64,000 bases of DNA from Mycolicibacterium rhodesiae NBB3 (lineage in GTDB: Bacteria > Actinomycetota > Actinomycetes > Mycobacteriales > Mycobacteriaceae): contig NC_016604.1 of the NCBI RefSeq assembly GCF_000230895.2, forward strand, positions 5,208,001-5,272,000, read 5' to 3'. This document shows positions 10,341 to 18,589 of the stretch, one piece after another. Under the pieces are notes generated by a model that saw only the letters and a program-made list of their open reading frames with translations, did no database searches and was not told the origin of the DNA. Made by a program: the position numbers and the translations under genes. Positions within the stretch are counted from its first letter, which is position 1. Every line of letters begins with the position of its first letter.

Positions 10341-10652
10341 TCAGCGGTTGGTACGCGCCACCGGCTGCGCGGCGGCCACGGCGTCACGCACCGCGGCTGC
10401 CAGGCTTCGTTCGTCGAACAGGTCGATGTCGGTCAGCTTGCGGCTGGCGACCGCGACGACGTCCTCGTCGTGCGGAACCGGCCCGGTCAGCCGCGGACGG
10501 TAGACCTCGACGAGCAGAACACGACGCTCGACATGAAAGGAAAAGCTCCGGCCGTCACCAACTTGGCCAAATCCACTCGCGTGCAGACCAGCGGAAATGT
10601 CTTCGATAGCAAATTCTCCGCTGCCCAGTTCTCGCTCTGCGGCAATGGTCAT
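10341..10652 (-). CDS. Conserved small protein (Rv2137c-like)
   Basis: A 103-residue protein with alternating hydrophobic segments (SFSFHVERRVLLVEVYRPRL) and a C-terminal helix (DERSLAAAVRDAVAAAQ). I recognise it only as the conserved hypothetical that lies between uppP and lppL in mycobacteria. No catalytic motif or membrane segment is visible. It ends 40 bases upstream of the uppP start and could share its transcript. Function unknown. Confidence 0.7.
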   Translation of the reverse strand: MTIAAERELGSGEFAIEDISAGLHASGFGQVGDGRSFSFHVERRVLLVEVYRPRLTGPVPHDEDVVAVASRKLTDIDLFDERSLAAAVRDAVAAAQPVARTNR

Positions 10653-10799
10653 GACTTGACCATAACTCGACTCATGCCGGCTCCGCGAGGGGCGCGGCGA
10701 GCGGCGTGCAATTCACGACGAGCGGTCTGCCTACACTGGCTGGTCGATACTGATCCAATTCGCACCTCCGAGAGTTACCCCTTGCCCATCCGCCTAAAC

Positions 10800-11816
10800 A
10801 TGTCCAGGCAAATCATTTGGTTCTTGACGTTCGCGCTGTTCATCGCGGGATTGTCGGGTTGCGACTCTGATTCTTCCGATACGCCGCCGCCGACCATCGT
10901 GCCTGCCGAGGCGGCGGTGTCCCCTCCCACGACCGGCGCGCCGGACGGGACGGTGCGACCTCTGGCGGACCACGCGCTGACCGCGCTGTTCGATGCCAAG
11001 ACGTCGTCGCTGGCCGTGCTCAGCTCGGCACCCGCCGGCCAAGCTGTCGTGACGTTGATCACCAGTGCCGGTGGTACCCGGACGGTGCCGTTGCCCGAGT
11101 CCGGGACCGCGATGACCGGGGATGACGCGGGACAGCTGTATGTGTCGACCCGAGGCGGCTATTTCCGGGTAGACCTGGCCGTGGGCAGCGCGACGCTGGT
11201 CGGCGTCGAGGGTCAGCAGGGCACTGACTTCACCGCGATCGCGCGTCGCGAGGACGGCAAGCTCGTGCTCGGCAGCGCCGACGGCACCGTGTTCACGCTG
11301 AGTTCCGATACCGCCGTCGGCGCACGACTGAAGATCTTTGCTCGCGTGGATAGCCTTGTCACACAAGGTAATACCGCCGTGGTGCTGGACCGGGGACAGA
11401 CGTCGGTGACCGCACTATCGGCAGACGGTACCTCCGATGAGCATGCCCTTCGGGCCGGCGAGGGCGCGACCACCATGGCGGCCGACGCGGCGGGCCGCGT
11501 GCTCGTGGCTGACACCCGGGGCGGCCAGCTGCTGGTGTACGGCCTTGACCCGCTGATCCTCCGCCAGGCCTATCCGGTGGCTGATGCGCCGTACGGCCTG
11601 GCCGGAACGTCGACGCTGGCCTGGGTGTCGCAGACCGCCTCCAACGCCGTGGTTGGCTACGATTTGTCCACCGGCATCCCCGTCGAAAAGAAGCGTTATC
11701 GAACCGTGCAGCAGCCCAACTCCCTGGTCTATGACGAATCGTCTGGCACCCTCTATGTGGTGTCGGGCTCAGGGGCGGGTGTGCAGGTGATCCCCGATGC
11801 GGCGGTGGGCTCGTGA
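10800..11816 (+). CDS. lppL: Lipoprotein LppL with beta-propeller-like repeats
   Basis: A 338-residue predicted lipoprotein. The signal peptide runs from MSRQIIWFL to the lipobox LSGC, followed by a Pro/Thr-rich linker. The remainder is built of short repeats with Gly/Asp turns (RREDGKLVLGSADGTVFTL, AGRVLVADTRGGQLLVYGL, ESSGTLYVVSGSG) that suggest a six- or seven-bladed propeller. Family function unknown; probably anchored on the outer face of the membrane. ATG 10800 fits the signal peptide; TTG 10782 is an alternative. The gene runs into the DUF5703 gene with a GTGA overlap and is upstream of pyrD as Rv2138 is. Confidence 0.82.
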   Translation: MSRQIIWFLTFALFIAGLSGCDSDSSDTPPPTIVPAEAAVSPPTTGAPDGTVRPLADHALTALFDAKTSSLAVLSSAPAGQAVVTLITSAGGTRTVPLPESGTAMTGDDAGQLYVSTRGGYFRVDLAVGSATLVGVEGQQGTDFTAIARREDGKLVLGSADGTVFTLSSDTAVGARLKIFARVDSLVTQGNTAVVLDRGQTSVTALSADGTSDEHALRAGEGATTMAADAAGRVLVADTRGGQLLVYGLDPLILRQAYPVADAPYGLAGTSTLAWVSQTASNAVVGYDLSTGIPVEKKRYRTVQQPNSLVYDESSGTLYVVSGSGAGVQVIPDAAVGS

Positions 11817-12070
11817 CGACGATGCAGCGCGGCCGGATGCCCGAAGGCTGGGATAAGGATCTCTCCGACGACTACGAGTGGATTCCGTTGCGGCTGCCGC
11901 CCGACTTGACCCGGATCAACGCCTCGACCCGCTTGTCCATCGAGGCCGAATACCGCGGCTGGGAGCTCACCCGGGTGCGGCTGTACACCGACGGGTCGCG
12001 GCGCGTGTTGCTGCGCCGCAAGAAGTCCGCAATCCGTGGAGCGGCGATCGCGGAGCAGCCCGACCTGTGA
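11813..12070 (+). CDS. DUF5703 family protein
   Basis: An 85-residue basic protein: the conserved block runs from GWDKDLSDDYEWIPLRLPP through LSIEAEYRGWELTRVRLY to RRVLLRRKKS. Family function is unknown. GTG 11813 overlaps the lppL stop by four bases; ATG 11822 or 11834 would shorten it by three or seven residues. It ends seven bases before pyrD, so lppL, this gene and pyrD appear to be one transcript. Confidence 0.72.
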   Translation: MTTMQRGRMPEGWDKDLSDDYEWIPLRLPPDLTRINASTRLSIEAEYRGWELTRVRLYTDGSRRVLLRRKKSAIRGAAIAEQPDL

Positions 12071-12077
12071 ACTCGTG

Positions 12078-13142
12078 ATGTACCGCGCGCTGCAGCGGGT
12101 GCTGTTCCTGTTTGCACCCGAGCGCATCCACACATGGGTTTTCGCACTGCTTCGAGCCGTCACCGCCCTGGCCGTCACCCGCCGCCCGCTGACGCGGTGG
12201 CTGGCACCCCGCGATCCCGTATTGGCCAGCACGGTCTTCGGAGTGCGATTCGATGCGCCGCTGGGTTTGGCGGCCGGCTTCGATAAGGACGGGCGCGGAC
12301 TGCGGACCTGGGGCGCACTGGGTTTCGGCTACGCCGAGGTCGGCACGGTGACCGCGATGGCGCAACCGGGTAACCCGCAGCCCAGGATGTTTCGGCTCAC
12401 GCAGGACCGGGCGCTACTCAACCGGATGGGGTTCAACAACCACGGGGCGGGCGAGTTGGCGATCCAGCTGACGCGGCACACCGCCGAAGTGCCGATCGGT
12501 GTCAACATCGGCAAGACCAAGACCACCCCTGCGGAGTCTGCGGTCGACGACTATGCCGAAAGCGCCCGCCTGCTGGGGTCGTTGGCGTCGTTCGTGGTGG
12601 TCAATGTCAGCTCACCGAACACACCTGGATTGCGCAATCTGCAGGCGGTCGAATCGCTGCGCCCAATCCTCGCCGCGGTCCGCGCGGAGACGACAACGCC
12701 CGTGCTGGTGAAGATCGCGCCCGACCTGCCCGACGCAGAAATCGACGAGATCGCCGATCTAGCAGTCGAATTGGGGTTGGCAGGCATCGTCGCGACCAAC
12801 ACGACAGTGTCGCGTGAGGGACTGAGCACTCCCGGCGTCGACGAGCTCGGCGCCGGGGGCATCTCCGGTCCCCCGGTCGCACAGCGCTCCGCGGAGGTGT
12901 TGCGTCGGCTGTACCGGCGCGTCGGCGACCGACTGGTGCTGATCAGCGTCGGCGGCATCGAAACCGCCGACGACGCCTGGGATCGCATCGTGTCCGGTGC
13001 GTCATTGCTGCAGGGCTACACCGGGTTCATCTACGGCGGCGGCCTGTGGGCCAAACGCATTCACGACGGCCTGGCCCAGCGCTTGCACGACGGCGGCTTC
13101 GCCTCGTTGGCCGACGCCGTCGGCTCGGCCGTACGCGATTAA
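12078..13142 (+). CDS. pyrD: Dihydroorotate dehydrogenase (quinone), class 2
   Basis: FMN enzyme that oxidises dihydroorotate to orotate in pyrimidine synthesis and passes electrons to the quinone pool at the membrane. The 354-residue protein has the class 2 N-terminal amphipathic helix (YRALQRVLFLFAPERIHTW). The FMN/substrate loop is AAGFDKDGRG, the NRMGFNN segment follows, and the catalytic Ser lies in VVNVSSPNTPGL. The phosphate-binding segments VKIAPDL, ATNTT and SVGGIETADDAW are intact. ATG 12078 is preceded by an in-frame GTG at 12075; the ATG matches homologues. Corresponds to Rv2139. Confidence 0.95.
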   Translation: MYRALQRVLFLFAPERIHTWVFALLRAVTALAVTRRPLTRWLAPRDPVLASTVFGVRFDAPLGLAAGFDKDGRGLRTWGALGFGYAEVGTVTAMAQPGNPQPRMFRLTQDRALLNRMGFNNHGAGELAIQLTRHTAEVPIGVNIGKTKTTPAESAVDDYAESARLLGSLASFVVVNVSSPNTPGLRNLQAVESLRPILAAVRAETTTPVLVKIAPDLPDAEIDEIADLAVELGLAGIVATNTTVSREGLSTPGVDELGAGGISGPPVAQRSAEVLRRLYRRVGDRLVLISVGGIETADDAWDRIVSGASLLQGYTGFIYGGGLWAKRIHDGLAQRLHDGGFASLADAVGSAVRD

Positions 13143-13215
13143 TCGGGGCGGCCCTGTTGACGGGTTGATTGCACGCACCTGATGCGCGAAATCAGCCCCT
13201 TAGCGCGGTACGCGA

Positions 13216-13746
13216 CTACTTCTGCTCGTAGGTCCCGGTGATGATCGCGCGGGCGATTGCGTTTCCGAACAGGTTGAAGCCCAGATAGGCCGGCGTGGCA
13301 TCGGCGGGCAGGTCGAGCTTTTCCACACCGACGGCGTGTACCGCGACGATGTAGCGGTGATGGCCGTGTCCGGCGGGCGGGGCGGCCCCGATGAAGCGCT
13401 TCAGACCGGCATCGTTGGCCAAAGTGAGTGCTTCGCCGGGCAACCCGCTGCCGTCGCCGGCACCGGCGGGCAGCTCGGTCACGGTCGCGGGGAGGTTCGC
13501 GACGGCCCAGTGCCAGAAGCCCGAAGCGGTCGGTGCGTCGGGGTCATAGACGGTGACCGCGAAGCTGCGGGTCTCCTCGGGAAAGCCCGACCAGGACAGC
13601 TGCGGCGAGATGTCGGAACCGCCCGCCCCCATGATGCCGCTGACCTGTTCGTTGGCCCACGGCTGGCCGTCTTCGAACGACTGCGAGGTCACCTCGAATT
13701 TCGGGAGGTCGGGCAGAAAGTCGTAGGGGTTGTAGTCAAACGCCAT
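13216..13746 (-). CDS. YbhB/YbcL-type phosphatidylethanolamine-binding protein homologue
   Basis: A 176-residue PEBP-fold protein, orthologue of Rv2140c (TB18.6). Signature motifs are the ligand-pocket DPDAPTASGFWHW and GHHRYIVAVHAV. In eukaryotes the family binds phospholipids and kinases; the bacterial role is uncertain. AAAGGA about ten bases upstream supports ATG 13746; a longer reading to 13773 would overlap the peptidase gene and lacks a signal. It lies directly downstream of the M20 peptidase and is convergent with pyrD. Confidence 0.9.
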   Translation of the reverse strand: MAFDYNPYDFLPDLPKFEVTSQSFEDGQPWANEQVSGIMGAGGSDISPQLSWSGFPEETRSFAVTVYDPDAPTASGFWHWAVANLPATVTELPAGAGDGSGLPGEALTLANDAGLKRFIGAAPPAGHGHHRYIVAVHAVGVEKLDLPADATPAYLGFNLFGNAIARAIITGTYEQK

Positions 13747-13766
13747 CTTCTGATCCTTTCGTGTGG

Positions 13767-15119
13767 TCAGCAATGCAGCAGGAAATGTTCGAGAACTCGA
13801 GTGCCGAACTTCAGTGCATCAACGGGTACCCGTTCGTCCACGCCGTGGAACAGAGCGGCGAAGTCGAGTTCGGGCGGTAACTTAAGCGGCGCGAACCCGA
13901 AACACCGAATCCCCAAGCGCGCGAAGTGTTTTGCGTCCGTACCGCCAGACAGCATGTACGGGACGGTGCGGGCGTCGGGGTCGGCGGACAGGATCGCGGT
14001 GTTCATCGCGTCCAGCAGTTCGCCGTCGAAACTGGTCTCGTACGACGGCAGGTTGGTGATCCATTCGCGGGTGATGTCGGGGCCGATGATCTCGTCGATC
14101 TCGCGCTCGAAGGCCGCGAGCCGGCCGGGAAGGACGCGGCAGTCGACGACTGCCTCGGCGGTCCCGGGAATGACGTTGGCCTTGTATCCGGCCTTGAGCA
14201 TCGTGGGGTTGGCCGTATCGCGAAGCGTTGCGCCGACAATCCGCGCGATCGGGCCGAGCTTGGCGATGGCTCCTTCCAGATCAGGCGAGTCGACGTCGAA
14301 TGTGTACCCGGTCTCCTCGGAGACTGCGGTCAGGAACTGCTCGACCGAGTCGGTGAGGATCACCGGGAACTGATGCTTGCCGAGCTTGGCGACCGCCTCG
14401 GCGACTGCGGTGACGGCGTTGTTGTCGTGGATCATCGACCCGTGTCCCGCGCGACCGCGCGCCGTCAGCCGCATCCACATCATCGCCTTCTCGGCGGTCT
14501 CGATCAGGTACAGCGTCCGCTCACCGCCTTCGCGGCGTGGGATCGTCAGCGAGAAGCCGCCGACCTCCCCGATCGCCTCGGTGACACCGGCGAACAGGTC
14601 TGGCCGGTTCTCGACGAGCCACTTGCAGCCGTAGTTGCCGCCCGCCTCCTCGTCGGAGACGAAGGCGAAGACGAGGTCGCGCGGCGGGACGGTGCCGGAG
14701 CGCTTGAAGTGCCGGGCGACGGCGATGATCATGCCGACCATGTCCTTCATGTCGACCGCGCCGCGACCCCAGACATAGCCGTCCTCGACCGCGCCGGAGA
14801 AGGGGTGCACACTCCAGTCGGCCGCCTCGGCGGGCACGACATCCAGGTGACCGTGCAACATCAGGGCGCCGCGTTCGCGATCGGCGCCTTCCAGCCGCGC
14901 GAACACGTTGGCGCGGCCGGGCGCCCCGGCTTCGATGTATTCGGTCTCGTAGCCGACTGCCTGCAGCTGTTCGACCACCCAGGCGGCGCATTCGGCCTCA
15001 CCTTTGGTGGTCTCGGGCTCGCCGGTGTTGGAGGTATCGAAGCGGATGAGCGCGCTGACGAGATCGACCACCTCGGCTTCGGCTGCGGACTGAGAGCTCA
15101 CAGTCACCATTCGTACCAT
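13767..15119 (-). CDS. M20 family metallopeptidase/dipeptidase (Rv2141c-like)
   Basis: A 450-residue dinuclear zinc hydrolase of the M20/M28 group. Metal ligands are visible in order: LHGHLDVVP (His and Asp), GAVDMKD (bridging Asp), SDEEAGG (catalytic Glu and ligand Glu), and a C-terminal His in LFHGVDERV. The dimerisation (lid) domain is inserted around residues 195-310. Substrate could be dipeptides or acylated amino acids; it cannot be narrowed further. ATG 15119 or 15110 are equally possible. It transcribes away from tRNA-Leu and is the last gene of the block conserved with M. tuberculosis. Confidence 0.88.
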   Translation of the reverse strand: MVRMVTVSSQSAAEAEVVDLVSALIRFDTSNTGEPETTKGEAECAAWVVEQLQAVGYETEYIEAGAPGRANVFARLEGADRERGALMLHGHLDVVPAEAADWSVHPFSGAVEDGYVWGRGAVDMKDMVGMIIAVARHFKRSGTVPPRDLVFAFVSDEEAGGNYGCKWLVENRPDLFAGVTEAIGEVGGFSLTIPRREGGERTLYLIETAEKAMMWMRLTARGRAGHGSMIHDNNAVTAVAEAVAKLGKHQFPVILTDSVEQFLTAVSEETGYTFDVDSPDLEGAIAKLGPIARIVGATLRDTANPTMLKAGYKANVIPGTAEAVVDCRVLPGRLAAFEREIDEIIGPDITREWITNLPSYETSFDGELLDAMNTAILSADPDARTVPYMLSGGTDAKHFARLGIRCFGFAPLKLPPELDFAALFHGVDERVPVDALKFGTRVLEHFLLHC

Positions 15120-15160
15120 TGCCCCGCTCCCTTGGTTTGGGTGCGGCCTGGGTGATCCGA

Positions 15161-15166
15161 TAACCT
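15161..15166 (+). promoter_or_regulatory. Candidate -10 element of the tRNA-Leu gene
   Basis: TAACCT lies 17 bases before the first base of the mature tRNA and matches the mycobacterial TANNNT -10 pattern. No clear -35 hexamer is seen at 16-18 bases. Confidence 0.4.
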
Positions 15167-15183
15167 AAGCTGCCTTCGAACTG

Positions 15184-15269
15184 GTCCGAGTGGCGGAATG
15201 GCAGACGCGCTAGCTTGAGGTGCTAGTGCCCTATTAACGGGCGTGGGGGTTCAAGTCCCCCCTCGGACA
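15184..15269 (+). tRNA. tRNA-Leu (anticodon GAG)
   Basis: An 86-base class II tRNA. The acceptor arms GTCCGAG (15184-15190) and CTCGGAC (15262-15268) pair perfectly, with A at 15269 as discriminator; CCA is not encoded. The anticodon stem CTAGC/GCTAG encloses the loop TTGAGGT with anticodon GAG at 15217-15219, and a long variable arm typical of leucine tRNAs follows. The T-arm has GGTTCAAGTCC. The integrase gene of the neighbouring element ends inside the T-arm/acceptor region, which marks this tRNA as the insertion target. Confidence 0.96.
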
Positions 15270-16897
15270 CGTCCGGCGACACGACTTAAGTCGGCAGTCG
15301 CCGTGACTCGCCGAAGATGCGGGTCGTAGTCGAGACGCAGGCCCAAGCTTGCGTACACCTCGGCGCGCTCAGGCCCGGTTGCCGCGCCGAGGACCGCTGA
15401 CAGTCCACCCAGTTCCTCGACTAACTCGCTGATCTGTGCGGCAGACATGGCGCGGGGCCGCTCCGCTCGCTCAAGACGTGCCCTCAGCTCGTCGCGCTCG
15501 GCGGTACGTTGACGCAACGCAGCCGTTAGATCCTCAACGGCCACGCCAGACTCCACGGCGGTAATCAACGCAGCCACCTTGGCATTCGCCTCGCTCAGCT
15601 GGCGCTGCAAGCCGGCGTAGCCAGGTCCGGCCGCCGGGTCCACGTCCTGCCCGCGTGCGAGGTCTTCTGGATCGGCCAGAGTTGCGATCCATTCGTCAAG
15701 TCGCGCAGTTACCTCGTCTTCACGGAGATAGACGGTGCGCGGATGATCACTCAGGTCCACAGGTACAGAACGTGACTTGCCGAACTCACAACGGTAGAGG
15801 ATCCGCGTTGTTTGCTTCCCCGGTCGGGCGGCGCCCTGCATTCGCCGTCCACATGCGGCGCAGAACAGCAGCCCACGCAGCGCATACGGCACCGTCGATT
15901 CTCTGCTGCACACAAGACCCGGACCCCGCCGCGCCTGTTTCCGAAGACGAACAGTCTGCGCCAACTCATCAGGGATCAACGCTTCGTGCGTGCGTCGGTC
16001 GGGTGCGATCCAGTCGGCCTCATCGCGCCACCGCATGCGAGTCTCATACCCAGCAGCGACATCGTCGGGATTGACCAGGACCTCGTATTTCTCTTGCTTG
16101 CCCCACACACGAATACCGCGGTACACCGGGTTGTCGAGTATGGCGCGGATCGCCGAATGGGACCATCCTCGTGGGTCACGATGCCGATTCCGCGCCGGGT
16201 CGTATTGGCTCGGTGATGGCACTCCATCGTCGGTGAGCTGCTGTGCGATGTAACGCAAGCCAGCACCATCGGCATACATGCGATAGATCCGCTCGACGAT
16301 CGGAGCGGTCGCGGGGTCAGGTTCCAGGCGGTGAAGCCGCTGCCCAAGACTTGCCTTGGCGGGGTTCGGGTGCGGGCCTGCATCGACGAGTCGATAACCG
16401 TACGGTGGGCGGCCACCGAGATACCTGGCGGTGTCCTGCGCGAGCGCCGACATGGCCGTACGGACGCGCATCTGGATTCGCGCGCGCTCTCCCTTGCTCA
16501 TTCCGCCGAATAGCGTCATCACCAGGTCGTGCGCCTCAGAGCCGGGATCGACCGCTCCTCCGACCTCGGGCACCCACAGGCCGACCCCGTAGTGCGTGAG
16601 GACAGGAAAGGTGAGCGCGAACTGCGGCCCGTAGAACGCACGGGCGGGTTCCCCGATCACTACGGCATCGAAGCCACGATCCCTGCTGATGACATCGGCT
16701 AGGAGACGTGACGCCTCTGGCCTGCGCTTCCACGGTAACGAGCGGCTCTGTCCGACATCGAAGTAGTCAGCGGCGAGGACCCCGCCATGCGGGGTGATCA
16801 GGTCGATGGCACGCCGCTTCTGCCAACTGCGGCTCGCTTCCGGGTCTTGAGCGTCCTCGGTACTCACTCGTCCGTAGAAGGCGAACCTCAGGCTCAC
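15251..16897 (-). CDS. Large serine recombinase (integrase)
   Basis: A 548-residue site-specific recombinase expected to integrate and excise the element. The N-terminal resolvase domain has the nucleophile S12 in FYGRVSTED and the conserved Arg-bearing segment MSKGERARIQMRVR. A recombinase domain follows (RYLGGRPPYGYRL to NPVYRGIRVWGKQ), then a zinc-ribbon (LRGLLFCAACGRRMQG with a later Cys in YRCEFGK) and a Leu/Glu/Arg-rich coiled coil (about residues 430-500), the usual plan of phage-type serine integrases. The final six codons and the stop (15251-15269) lie inside tRNA-Leu on the opposite strand. GTG 16897 overlaps the upstream small ORF by four bases. Most AICEs carry a tyrosine integrase, so this is a module swap. 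Confidence 0.92.
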   Translation of the reverse strand: MSLRFAFYGRVSTEDAQDPEASRSWQKRRAIDLITPHGGVLAADYFDVGQSRSLPWKRRPEASRLLADVISRDRGFDAVVIGEPARAFYGPQFALTFPVLTHYGVGLWVPEVGGAVDPGSEAHDLVMTLFGGMSKGERARIQMRVRTAMSALAQDTARYLGGRPPYGYRLVDAGPHPNPAKASLGQRLHRLEPDPATAPIVERIYRMYADGAGLRYIAQQLTDDGVPSPSQYDPARNRHRDPRGWSHSAIRAILDNPVYRGIRVWGKQEKYEVLVNPDDVAAGYETRMRWRDEADWIAPDRRTHEALIPDELAQTVRLRKQARRGPGLVCSRESTVPYALRGLLFCAACGRRMQGAARPGKQTTRILYRCEFGKSRSVPVDLSDHPRTVYLREDEVTARLDEWIATLADPEDLARGQDVDPAAGPGYAGLQRQLSEANAKVAALITAVESGVAVEDLTAALRQRTAERDELRARLERAERPRAMSAAQISELVEELGGLSAVLGAATGPERAEVYASLGLRLDYDPHLRRVTATADLSRVAGRVRGGT

Positions 16898-17091
16898 GCG
16901 ACTCCCCTCTCCAATTCGAGCATCCGGTCCCGCACAGCCAGTATGACGTGTACCAGCGCGCGGTTGGCCTCGCGCGGGAGTCGATACTGGTTCGGCAGGT
17001 CAATTTCAACACCTCCCCCTGACATGGTCGGCGCATCGATTCGAGTGCCACAATCGGAGCGAGCACATGCTGTTCGGGGTCGGTCAGCCAT
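16894..17091 (-). CDS. Small ORF in the excisionase position
   Basis: A 65-residue protein between rep and int, overlapping rep by eight bases at its start (ATGGCTGA) and int by four at its end. The tight overlaps on both sides make it a real gene in the operon. The sequence has two Cys near the N-terminus and a charged C-terminal helix (PREANRALVHVILAVRDRM). No helix-turn-helix is evident. In pSAM2-type elements this slot holds xis; with a serine integrase the equivalent would be a recombination directionality factor, families that are very diverse. Function is inferred from position only. Confidence 0.6.
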   Translation of the reverse strand: MADRPRTACARSDCGTRIDAPTMSGGGVEIDLPNQYRLPREANRALVHVILAVRDRMLELERGVA

Positions 17092-18589
17092 CGCGTCCCC
17101 CTGGCGAATCCCAATGTTGGTGGCGGGCTTGGCGACGGACTTCCATCAGTCCGATGCGACGGGCATCGATGCGTTGGAGGGCCGCGGAGTGGACAAGAGT
17201 GCGGTCGCCGAGGCTGGTGGCGCCGGCACCGTCAAACTCCCACGCCACCAGATCATCGCCACCGGTAGAGTCGAAGTCGGTACCATGTTGGTGCCCAGCG
17301 TTTTTCAAACGTTGTTCACGCGTCCAGGTGGCGCGGCGTTCACGCAGCGCGGTCATCGTTGTGGAGTAGCGACGCGATTTGCTCGTGATGTGACCTCGGT
17401 AGCCGAGTGTGTGCAGCCACCGACCGATACCAGCCAGTCCCCTGTCGGCGAGTTGGCTGATGGTGGTCAGGATGGCCCGGACGTGATCGGTGACGTCGAG
17501 GTCGGCGATGGCCTCGGTAGAGATGCGTCGCGCGCTGATCCCGACGTCCGCTAACGATTTGGTGACGTATTTCGCGAGGTATCGGGCAACGCGGCGGCCT
17601 GCCAGCATCCGGACCTGTGACGAATCCTCCTCCACAGCACGGCTTTCCGTGCCAGCGGACCGGTTATCGATGGGCTGGGTGTCAACTTGTGTGCCGAACC
17701 TGATCACCTGTGTCGCGGCATCTGAGGTTGAGTCGGTGACCGTCACGGCCACGGTTCGGGCAGCCTGTTGGATGGTGGTGGCCAGTTCGGTCGCCGTGAC
17801 GGGCGCTTGCCACTCCTGACCGCCGCAGTTATCGGTGTCGCGCGGATCGAGACGGATCACGGCATGAATATGCGGGACGAGCCGGGCTTGGAGTTCGACG
17901 ACTTTGATGAAGCTAACACGCACCGTATCGGGGTCGACCCCCGAGGCGCGTAGCTCTCGGCGCAAGGTGCGTCGCAGGGTGATGGTAAACCGTCGCCACA
18001 GTTCCGGCAGATGCCAGGCGAATAGGACATGCCCGGCGTAGTCGTAGCAGTCCGCGCAGATCGGCCGTCCCACATGGGTATCACCTTCATGGTGGGTTAT
18101 GTTGCACCACAGTGGTTTTCCATGTGGGCAGCGGCGGTAGCCGCCAATATGGTGGTGGTCGCGGCACACCCGGTGTCGCATATCTCCCGCACGCACGGCG
18201 GTGTGGACGGGCCCGTAGCTGGGTGCGGTGAGGGTGACGAACACCTGTGGACGATCGGCCACTGCTACAGGGATGTCGTGGTGGCCGCCGGCCATGCCAG
18301 CGTGCACGAGTTGCCACGTGTCGCGGGCGTACAGGTCTGAACACGATGGACAGATCTGGGCGCGGCGGTTGTTGCACCGTGTCCACACCACCCGATCGCG
18401 CCCGAACTCATCGGTGCCCGTAAGTTGGATGGGGTGGGCACAGAAGCCAACAGATTCCGCACGCCGCCACCATGATTCGAATCCCATCGAGGACGCGCGA
18501 CGCACCATCTGGTCGACCACCGCGGTCGTGTCGATTGTGGCGGAAATCCCGGGTAACGCCAGCACAACCGCGGACGTTGCAGTAGTCAC
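17084..18589 (-). CDS. HUH-type replication initiator (RepSA-like)
   Basis: A 501-residue rolling-circle initiator for the excised circular element. The HUH nickase motif is visible as LVPHIHAVIRL (about residue 255), and a catalytic-Tyr candidate is in RYLAKYVTKSL (about residue 350). The N-terminal half has several Cys pairs (RRAQICPSCSDLY, CADCYDY) consistent with zinc binding, as in RepSA-family proteins. GTG 18589 overlaps the translocase stop by four bases (GTGA); the longer reading to 18652 is not needed. Rep of this kind supports AICE replication before transfer. Confidence 0.85.
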   Translation of the reverse strand: MTTATSAVVLALPGISATIDTTAVVDQMVRRASSMGFESWWRRAESVGFCAHPIQLTGTDEFGRDRVVWTRCNNRRAQICPSCSDLYARDTWQLVHAGMAGGHHDIPVAVADRPQVFVTLTAPSYGPVHTAVRAGDMRHRVCRDHHHIGGYRRCPHGKPLWCNITHHEGDTHVGRPICADCYDYAGHVLFAWHLPELWRRFTITLRRTLRRELRASGVDPDTVRVSFIKVVELQARLVPHIHAVIRLDPRDTDNCGGQEWQAPVTATELATTIQQAARTVAVTVTDSTSDAATQVIRFGTQVDTQPIDNRSAGTESRAVEEDSSQVRMLAGRRVARYLAKYVTKSLADVGISARRISTEAIADLDVTDHVRAILTTISQLADRGLAGIGRWLHTLGYRGHITSKSRRYSTTMTALRERRATWTREQRLKNAGHQHGTDFDSTGGDDLVAWEFDGAGATSLGDRTLVHSAALQRIDARRIGLMEVRRQARHQHWDSPGGRDG

